From an uncultured Chthonomonas sp. (GTDB lineage Bacteria; Armatimonadota; Chthonomonadetes; Chthonomonadales; CAJBBX01), in assembly GCA_903886985.1 (NCBI GenBank), contig CAISOI010000519.1, positions 1 to 5,639 of the forward strand: 5,639 bases of DNA, given 5' to 3'. Positions 1 through 4,984 of the stretch are shown here, piece after piece; position 1 is the stretch's first letter; each line of letters starts with the position of its first letter. A program made the position numbers and the translations under genes. Below the pieces are notes generated by a model. It did not search any database and had not been told where the DNA came from. It saw nothing but the letters and a program-made list of their open reading frames with translations.

Positions 1-1049
1 ATGAAGTAAATGCTCCTCCAAAACGATATCATCCAGCAATCATTTCGCGCATCAAAATTTTGTCAGACATGAATATTGCTGAGCGTAGACTACCTCAAGA
101 CGGACGTATGCGAATTCGTCAACAAGGACGCCAGATCGACCTACGTATTTCCACCATCCCTACCCTCTATGGTGAGAGCGCTGTAATGCGTATTCTAGAT
201 AAGCAAACAGCGATGCTCGGACTGCCGCAGCTCGGCATGAACTCCACAATGTTTACCAAATTCCAGAGGCTCATCAACGAGCCTTACGGCATTATTCTCG
301 TTACAGGACCTACTGGATCTGGTAAGACCACAACTCTCTATGCGACGCTCAACGAAATCTACTCGGATGAGAAAAAGATCATCACGGTAGAGGACCCGGT
401 GGAATATCAGCTCAATGGCGTCAACCAGATTCAGGTGCACCCACAAATTGACCTGACTTTTGCGAATGGCCTTCGATCTATCGTTCGTCAGGACCCTGAT
501 ATCATCATGGTCGGTGAAATTCGTGACAAAGAGACTGCAGAAATCGCCGTTCAAGCCGCATTAACCGGTCACCTTGTGCTTTCCACGTTACACACAAACG
601 ACGCCGCAGGCGCCGTCAGCCGATTGCTAGACATGGGATCTGAACCGTTCCTTGTTGCATCATCACTAATTGGCGTGCTTGCTCAAAGACTTGTCCGCGT
701 CAACTGTCCAAGGTGCAAAGTTCCATACGAACCGAAACCAGTTGAATTGGCGGAAATCGGGATAACCGAAGAAGAGATGAAACAAACTCCGTTACTTGCT
801 GGCAAGGGTTGTCCTGAGTGTCGCAACCTTGGGTTCAGAGGTAGAAGCGGTATTTACGAAATGCTATCCGTCGATGACGTAATCCGTCAGATGATTGTAA
901 AACGCGAAGCTGCAAACGTCATAAAGAATTACGCTCTTGAAAAACAGGACATGATAACCCTTCTCGCCGACGGTCGAAGGCGGGTTTTGCAGGGCGCGAC
1001 CACTATCAAAGAGGTCCTCCGTGTCGTACAGCGCGAAGGTTTTGATTAG
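1..1049 (+). CDS. gspE: GspE, type II secretion assembly ATPase (5'-truncated by window edge)
   Basis: C-terminal part (348 visible residues) of the cytoplasmic hexameric ATPase that powers pseudopilus assembly. The frame is open from base 3, before the TTG at 60, and the residues upstream of that TTG continue the family motif (ISRIKI before the block ending AERRLPQDGR). The gene therefore enters from the left and 60 is not a start. Visible landmarks: Walker A GPTGSGKT (306-329); the Asp box around EDPVE (390-404); Walker B DIIMVGE (498-518) followed by IRD; the His box GHLVLSTLHTND (567-602); and a zinc-binding tetracysteine made of CPRC (705-716) and CPEC (810-821), followed by GFRGRSGIYE. 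It ends in the usual VVQREGFD-type tail. All key ATPase residues are present. PilB of type IV pili is the close alternative, but the adjacent gspF-G-H-I-J-K favours GspE. The N-terminal domain that binds GspL is outside the window. Confidence 0.96.
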   Translation, partial: EVNAPPKRYHPAIISRIKILSDMNIAERRLPQDGRMRIRQQGRQIDLRISTIPTLYGESAVMRILDKQTAMLGLPQLGMNSTMFTKFQRLINEPYGIILVTGPTGSGKTTTLYATLNEIYSDEKKIITVEDPVEYQLNGVNQIQVHPQIDLTFANGLRSIVRQDPDIIMVGEIRDKETAEIAVQAALTGHLVLSTLHTNDAAGAVSRLLDMGSEPFLVASSLIGVLAQRLVRVNCPRCKVPYEPKPVELAEIGITEEEMKQTPLLAGKGCPECRNLGFRGRSGIYEMLSVDDVIRQMIVKREAANVIKNYALEKQDMITLLADGRRRVLQGATTIKEVLRVVQREGFD

Positions 1050-1138
1050 GCCCTTGATCGGTTTGAGTAATTGTAATCGTAACAAGCACCGCACTTCAAT
1101 AAGACTTGAATTAATGGGAATGATTAACAGAGTAAGTT

Positions 1139-2416
1139 ATGCCTGAATTTGCCTACACAGCCGTCGATAGAGCCGGAAAGCAGGTCACTGGATCGCTAAG
1201 TGGAAAAGATGCCACGGACGCAGCTGGTAAAGTGCGCTCAATGGGATTCTTCCCGGTAAATATTAGCGATATGCGTTCTGGAGCAGGTGCCGGGCGACAA
1301 GTTGTCAATATCAGCGGAGGAAAGACCCGACCCGTTATAGAAGGGGCAACTCGCGCTGAAGGGGTAAAGAGGACCGGAAAAAGGATTGGTCGCGTTCAGG
1401 TCTTACTCTTTACACGCCAATTAGCCGACCTTATTGATGCTGGATTGCCGATTGACCGAGCTCTTACCGTGCTCAAAGAACAGACAGATAACGAAGCAGT
1501 TGAAAGTATGGTCGCTAAGCTTCAAGGAGACATCCGAGCAGGTAAGCCACTTTCAGAAGCGTTGCTTGCCTACCCAAAAGAGTTTCCGGTCCTTTATGGC
1601 AACATGATCCATGCAGGAGAAGTTTCAGGACAATTAGCAGGTGTTATGACGCGGTTGGCTGACTTCCTCGAAAAAGAGGCCGTACGACGTAGTCAGTTGA
1701 TGGGGGCTCTAACGTATCCGATGGTCTTGGTCTGTGTCGCATTTGGAGCCGTTACGTTCCTATTAACATTTGTCATTCCAAAGCTGCAAGGGGTTTTCAA
1801 AGACCTCGGTGCCGATCTGCCATTACCGACACAACTGTTACTTGGAGCCTCGGATTTCATTCAAAACTATTGGTGGGCAATGATCATTGGTGGAGCGGGC
1901 ATATTCTTCGGGTTTAGAGCTTGGAACAACACCTACATCGGTCGTCGGAGCGTGGATGGATTTAAGCTAAAAGCTCCGGGATTCGGTGTCCTTAACCGAA
2001 AAATCGTGATGGCACGATTCGTTCGAACGCTTGGAACACTACTCGCTGGAGGGGTACCGATCTTAGACTCGCTCGATATCTCTGGCAGCGCGGTAGGTAA
2101 CTCGGTCGCAACGGATGGTATTTCCGCAGTTCACGATGGTGTCCGTCAAGGTGAAACACTGTCACAAGCTCTGGATAAATCGGGAGTATTCCTCCCCCTT
2201 GTAATCCACATGACAAGTGTTGGTGAGGAGACAGGGCGTCTCCCTCAGATGTTGATACGTACTGCGGATTCTCTTGATTTCGAAGTAGATAATGCCATGA
2301 GACGCTTAACGACACTTGTTGAGCCGCTTGTAGTATTGTTTATGGGCGGCTTTGTTGGTTTTGTCGTTCTGTCGATTCTGATGCCTATCTTTGCGGCGAA
2401 CTCGGCAGTCAAATAA
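1139..2416 (+). CDS. gspF: GspF, inner-membrane platform protein of the T2SS
   Basis: Polytopic inner-membrane protein of 425 residues that sits at the base of the pseudopilus and couples GspE to pseudopilin polymerisation. It opens with the typical N-terminal segment (MPEFAYTAVDRAGK). Two T2SSF repeats follow, at about residues 85-215 and 290-415. The paired signatures are visible: YPKEFPVLYGNMIHAGEVSG (145-164) in the first repeat and FLPLVIHMTSVGEETGRL (351-368) in the second. Three membrane segments lie near 187-215, 244-261 and 394-418. Between the N-terminal segment and the first repeat is a Gly/Arg/Lys-rich linker (about 44-85), longer than I remember for the E. coli protein. The start is secure because an in-frame TAA at 1133-1135 lies just upstream, though the Shine-Dalgarno is weak (AGAG at 1129-1132). 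It follows gspE by 89 bases. The PilC homologue is the alternative, but context favours GspF. Confidence 0.95.
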   Translation: MPEFAYTAVDRAGKQVTGSLSGKDATDAAGKVRSMGFFPVNISDMRSGAGAGRQVVNISGGKTRPVIEGATRAEGVKRTGKRIGRVQVLLFTRQLADLIDAGLPIDRALTVLKEQTDNEAVESMVAKLQGDIRAGKPLSEALLAYPKEFPVLYGNMIHAGEVSGQLAGVMTRLADFLEKEAVRRSQLMGALTYPMVLVCVAFGAVTFLLTFVIPKLQGVFKDLGADLPLPTQLLLGASDFIQNYWWAMIIGGAGIFFGFRAWNNTYIGRRSVDGFKLKAPGFGVLNRKIVMARFVRTLGTLLAGGVPILDSLDISGSAVGNSVATDGISAVHDGVRQGETLSQALDKSGVFLPLVIHMTSVGEETGRLPQMLIRTADSLDFEVDNAMRRLTTLVEPLVVLFMGGFVGFVVLSILMPIFAANSAVK

Positions 2417-2417
2417 C

Positions 2418-2430
2418 TCAGAAATTCTGA
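2418..2430. other. 13-base perfect dyad (TCAGAA-A-TTCTGA) after gspF stop
   Basis: Two 6-base arms that are exact reverse complements flank a single A, beginning two bases after the gspF stop codon (2414-2416) and ending 37 bases before the gspG start. As RNA it could form only a five-pair stem with a three-base loop, too weak for an intrinsic terminator, and no U-run follows. It could be a small operator-like site, an mRNA processing or stability element, or chance. The symmetry is seen; any function is inferred. Confidence 0.3.
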
Positions 2431-2451
2431 ACTGAAACTCGTCGTAGACTT

Positions 2452-2459
2452 GAAGGGAG
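2452..2459 (+). promoter_or_regulatory. Ribosome binding site of gspG, fixes the start at 2468
   Basis: GAAGGGAG is the best Shine-Dalgarno-like sequence in the window and lies 8 bases before ATG 2468. It overlaps the in-frame TTG codon at 2450, so that TTG cannot use it, and this decides in favour of the ATG. A strong site here fits the need for the major pseudopilin to be made in excess over the other components. Confidence 0.75.
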
Positions 2460-2467
2460 TAACACAA

Positions 2468-2896
2468 ATGAACGGTAATATTCGGAGTGCATACCGCACA
2501 AATAGATCCAAGGGTTTTACACTTATTGAACTTTTGGTCGTAATCATCATCCTTGCGATTCTGGCCGCAGTTGTACTGCCTCGCGTCATTGGTCGAGCAG
2601 ACGATGCTCGTCAAGCAAAGGCTATAACGGATATCAAATCCTGCGAAACTGCACTTGACAACTTTAAGCTTGATACAGGTAGTTACCCTACTACAGAAAT
2701 GGGACTTGGCGCATTAGTCTCTAACGTCGGCAACGTCCCGAAATGGAACGGCCCCTACCTGAAAAATGGTCAGCTCACCAACGACCCATGGGGCAAACCT
2801 TATCAATACAAATGCCCACCAGAACATGGAACGGATTACGATATCTTTACATTTGCGCCGGATGGATCATCCATTAACAACTGGGATACTCACTAA
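2468..2896 (+). CDS. gspG: GspG, major pseudopilin of the T2SS
   Basis: Prepseudopilin of 142 residues that polymerises in the inner membrane into the periplasmic pseudopilus. A 16-residue basic leader ends in Gly16, followed by the cleavage motif G|FTLIE with Phe+1 and Glu+5, then a hydrophobic helix to about residue 38. The globular part carries the GspG signatures: DNFKLDTGSYPTTEMGLGAL (64-83), PYLKNGQLTNDPWGKPYQY (96-114) and DIFTFAPDG (125-133), ending near NNW. The start is ATG 2468 because of its well-placed Shine-Dalgarno; the longer TTG reading at 2450 is less likely. Odd points: the C-terminal loop that binds calcium in characterised GspG proteins is very short and lacks the usual DD/ADI residues, and there are two cysteines (59 and 116). 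It is separated from both neighbours by 51 and 66 bases, unlike the packed minor pseudopilin genes. Cleavage would need a prepilin peptidase encoded elsewhere. Confidence 0.96.
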   Translation: MNGNIRSAYRTNRSKGFTLIELLVVIIILAILAAVVLPRVIGRADDARQAKAITDIKSCETALDNFKLDTGSYPTTEMGLGALVSNVGNVPKWNGPYLKNGQLTNDPWGKPYQYKCPPEHGTDYDIFTFAPDGSSINNWDTH

Positions 2897-2912
2897 TTAC
2901 TAATTTGGTAAT
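2896..2912 (+). other. Weak hairpin over the gspG stop codon
   Basis: ATTAC (2896-2900) pairs with GTAAT (2908-2912), extendable by one U-G wobble pair to leave a five-base loop AATTT. The stem begins on the last base of the gspG stop codon. It is AT-rich and short, with no U-tract behind it, so it is not a convincing terminator. It could modestly protect the gspG 3' end or reduce read-through into gspH. The pairing is visible; the role is speculative. Confidence 0.25.
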
Positions 2913-2962
2913 CAGGTTTGCCAGTCATTCCGACATCAATGGCAACTGCTGAAAAGATACCG

Positions 2963-3547
2963 ATGTTAAAACAGGCACGATACAACCGCATAACAAATCG
3001 TCGACGCGCATTCACGTTGATAGAGTTGATCGTCGTGATTATTATCATTGCGGTTGTATCCAGCCTGACTGTTCCTGAGTATTTCAAGCTGCACGCTCGA
3101 GCCAAATTCGACAGATCAACACAATCAGTCATTGGAATTCTTGCTTATGCTCGTGACACGGCAGTTCAGAGTGGGTCAGATACAATTGTTCGGTTTGATC
3201 CGTCGTCGGAGACATTCACTATAACATTGGATCAAACCGATACGGGCAGCGATATCCCTCTCGCCCTACAACAGCAGAGTATTGATGCTAACGTTGTTAT
3301 CCCTCCCAGGATGGAAGGGTTAGGTCAGGATGTGGGAGTTACCAACTTTCAGGTATTACAGCCTACGGGACAAATTCCAACAACAATGCCGCAACAGCAA
3401 TCAACGCCGGGTGAGTTCCGATTTCATGGCGATGGTAGTTCGGATGGAGTTCAATTTAAGCTAGTTAGCAGTGACGGGTATAGCGCCAACATCGCAGTAG
3501 CGGCGGCCACGGGCAAGGTCTCGGTGAAGAGTGAATATGAACCGTAG
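2963..3547 (+). CDS. gspH: GspH, minor pseudopilin of the T2SS
   Basis: Minor pseudopilin of 194 residues that joins the pseudopilus tip complex. From ATG 2963 the leader is 16 residues, the same as in GspG, and ends ...NRRRA before FTLIE; Glu+5 is present, followed by a hydrophobic helix to about residue 38. The -1 residue is Ala instead of the usual Gly. Class-H signatures follow: ILAYARDTAVQSG (59-71), TIVRFDP (74-80) and the C-terminal FRFHGDGSSDGVQF (152-165) with ATGKV (182-186). A Gln/Pro/Thr-rich loop at about 133-150 looks like a local expansion. Start choice is uncertain: TTG 2918 and ATG 2939 are also in frame, but 2963 has a purine stretch (GAAAAGA, 2951-2957) at suitable spacing and gives the most typical leader. 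The 3' end overlaps gspI by 11 bases. Confidence 0.9.
   Translation: MLKQARYNRITNRRRAFTLIELIVVIIIIAVVSSLTVPEYFKLHARAKFDRSTQSVIGILAYARDTAVQSGSDTIVRFDPSSETFTITLDQTDTGSDIPLALQQQSIDANVVIPPRMEGLGQDVGVTNFQVLQPTGQIPTTMPQQQSTPGEFRFHGDGSSDGVQFKLVSSDGYSANIAVAAATGKVSVKSEYEP
3526..3531 (+). promoter_or_regulatory. Ribosome binding site of gspI inside the gspH 3' end
   Basis: GAAGAG lies 5 bases before ATG 3537 and within the last codons of gspH. It overlaps the in-frame GTG at 3531, so it supports the ATG as the gspI start. Confidence 0.55.
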
Positions 3548-4001
3548 ACCAGAAAATCGAACCGCATTCTTGCGATACCGAAAATCCGGTCGAAAACAAT
3601 CGGGTTTCACATTGGTGGAAATGGTGGTGGCAACTATTGTTCTCGTGGTCGGGATTGTCGCAGCACTCGGGGCTATCGGAGCAGCAACGCGTTCTTCCGA
3701 GATCGCAGGCGGCTATTCGACTGCTGCAATATTGGCATATCAACATTTTGCAGATATGGAATCACAGCCTGACCAGATCGTTGCGGGTGATCAAAGCGGT
3801 GACTTTGGTGCCGATTTTCCCAAATACAGATGGAGTTCGACAACCGAAACAACGGACTATCCTGCGCTAGTGCGTGTCACGGTAACAATTACATGGAGTA
3901 CGGGACAAAACCAGAAGAATGCACAGTTCATTAGCTATGAGCCGTCATCGACGGGTGCTTCACAGTCGCCAACAGTAGTGCCTACAACGAGTACCAATTA
4001 A
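3537..4001 (+). CDS. gspI: GspI, minor pseudopilin of the T2SS
   Basis: Minor pseudopilin of 154 residues, the subunit that in known systems contacts GspJ and GspK at the pseudopilus tip. A long basic leader of 23 residues ends RKQSG, followed by FTLVE (Glu+5 present) and a hydrophobic segment to about residue 49. The class-I pattern is visible: ILAYQHFADMES (65-76), the KYRWSS strand (96-101) and a paired strand ALVRVTVTITWSTGQ (110-124). The last 20 residues or so are Ser/Thr/Pro-rich (SSTGASQSPTVVPTTSTN), an extension beyond the usual GspI end of about 120-130 residues. ATG 3537 is preferred over GTG 3531 because of the Shine-Dalgarno GAAGAG. The gene overlaps gspH by 11 bases and shares one base with gspJ (TAATG), which implies translational coupling. 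Confidence 0.92.
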   Translation: MNRRPENRTAFLRYRKSGRKQSGFTLVEMVVATIVLVVGIVAALGAIGAATRSSEIAGGYSTAAILAYQHFADMESQPDQIVAGDQSGDFGADFPKYRWSSTTETTDYPALVRVTVTITWSTGQNQKNAQFISYEPSSTGASQSPTVVPTTSTN

Positions 4002-4984
4002 TGCGTAGAAATAATCGACAATCAGGCTATACCCTCGTAGAAGTAATGGTTGCTCTTACCATGTTTGCCTTCATCACTCTGGCAACTACTTTTGCGCTTG
4101 GTGTAGCAGTTCGAAGCGAACGCGCAACACAGTCTCACAACGACAGTATTGCGGAAGTCCGCTCGGTGATGTCAATTCTCACTCGCGATATTAGAAATGC
4201 TTACGCTTCGGCGAGCAACCCTTTTAGCCTTTTCACAACCAACGGCACCGATGCAAATGCAATATTAACATTCACCACAATGTCCGGACGAATTTCCGCA
4301 CCGACCACCGCCTACAACGGAACTTCTGCGACGGATGGATCAGACTCAATACCGCAATCAGATGTCGGAATCGTTACCTATAGTTTTGATACATCCAGCC
4401 ATACCCTAATTCGTCAAGTTCTCAATCTTCCCAATGCAGACCTGTTCCAAACTTCGACCGGTGCAGGACAAGAATCAATTATTTCGAACCGAATTGTCTC
4501 CATGCAGTTTCAGTACTACGATCTCACGAACACGCAGATGAGATCCGATTGGAATTACAACAACCAGACGGTACTTGCATCGACCACTTCATCAGGTACC
4601 GGTGCAACAGGAGCGTCAGGTGCTACGGGTGCTAGCGGTTCCGGTGCGTCAGCGAGCACAAGCACTGTTGACACCACGACGGGAACTATTACAACCAACG
4701 GAGTAACTACGGACGCCTACTTGCCGCAATCGGTGCAGATTACAATCGTCTTTTTGAATGCGTCCGGTCAACAAGAGGAATATGTCACTACAGTCTCATT
4801 GCCAAATTATAAGCCCCAACCTGCAGGACAAAAACCTGACGCAGCAATCACGGCTGGAACTGCGACCGGAACAGGCGGTAGACCTGGTGGAGGTACAGGA
4901 ACTGGTACCGGTACGGGAGGCAGAGATGTATTGACTCCTATCGACATTTTGCCAAATCTGCGGGAATCGGTGAACGACAAATGA
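4001..4984 (+). CDS. gspJ: GspJ, minor pseudopilin of the T2SS with low-complexity insertions
   Basis: Minor pseudopilin of 327 residues, clearly longer than the usual GspJ of roughly 190-240. The 9-residue leader MRRNNRQSG precedes YTLVE: Tyr+1 replaces Phe, and Glu+5 is present. A hydrophobic helix runs to about residue 36. The helix ending VRSVMSILTRDIRNA (53-67) and the strand pair VSMQFQYYD (166-174) and LPQSVQITIVFLN (241-253) match the GspJ fold. The extra length has two main sources. One is a Ser/Thr/Gly/Ala-rich insertion (about 193-238) between those strands, containing four collagen-like G-A-T/S triplets. The other is a Gly/Thr-rich tail (286-308) followed by a conserved-looking end (LTPIDILPNL). 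It starts on the shared base of TAATG after gspI and overlaps gspK by 4 bases. No strong Shine-Dalgarno is seen, consistent with coupling. Identity rests on the pilin N-terminus, the strand pattern and its position between gspI and gspK. Confidence 0.9.
   Translation: MRRNNRQSGYTLVEVMVALTMFAFITLATTFALGVAVRSERATQSHNDSIAEVRSVMSILTRDIRNAYASASNPFSLFTTNGTDANAILTFTTMSGRISAPTTAYNGTSATDGSDSIPQSDVGIVTYSFDTSSHTLIRQVLNLPNADLFQTSTGAGQESIISNRIVSMQFQYYDLTNTQMRSDWNYNNQTVLASTTSSGTGATGASGATGASGSGASASTSTVDTTTGTITTNGVTTDAYLPQSVQITIVFLNASGQQEEYVTTVSLPNYKPQPAGQKPDAAITAGTATGTGGRPGGGTGTGTGTGGRDVLTPIDILPNLRESVNDK
4601..4639 (+). repeat. Collagen-like Gly-Ala-Thr/Ser triplets inside gspJ
   Basis: Four consecutive triplets GAT-GAS-GAT-GAS plus a closing Gly (GspJ residues 201-213). 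The underlying codons differ between units (GCA/GCG/GCT, ACA/ACG, TCA/AGC), so this is a protein-level repeat and not fresh DNA slippage. It sits in the predicted loop between the two C-terminal strands of GspJ. Confidence 0.7.
4856..4924 (+). repeat. Gly/Thr-rich low-complexity tract in the gspJ C-terminus
   Basis: GspJ residues 286-308 consist almost entirely of Gly and Thr (GTG units) with two Arg, one Pro and one Ala. Codons are mixed but GGTAC/GGAAC units recur, so some replication slippage may have contributed. On the minus strand it reads as a Pro/Val repeat, which is a shadow and not a gene. Confidence 0.7.

Noticed and set aside
60..62. TTG as start of gspE
   Set aside because: The frame is open upstream to base 3 and those residues (ISRIKI) continue the conserved GspE motif, so the gene enters from the left edge.
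1050..1138. Promoter or terminator between gspE and gspF
   Set aside because: TTGATC and TTGAGT resemble -35 boxes but no -10 lies at proper spacing. The TTCAA/TTGAA arms (1095-1110) give only a five-pair AT-rich stem without a U-run.
2450..2452. TTG as start of gspG
   Set aside because: It overlaps the Shine-Dalgarno GAAGGGAG that correctly serves ATG 2468 and would only add six unlikely residues.
1992..2614. Overlapping minus-strand reading frames
   Set aside because: They oppose well-supported gspF and gspG, overlap each other in different frames and look like nothing recognisable.
2918..2941. TTG 2918 or ATG 2939 as start of gspH
   Set aside because: No suitably spaced Shine-Dalgarno was seen for either, and the resulting leaders are longer than the 16-residue leader from ATG 2963. 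Not fully excluded.
3531..3533. GTG as start of gspI
   Set aside because: It is part of the GAAGAG ribosome binding site of ATG 3537.
3637..3870. 77-residue plus-strand reading frame within gspI
   Set aside because: It lies wholly within gspI in another frame, has no family signature and no ribosome binding site that I can see.
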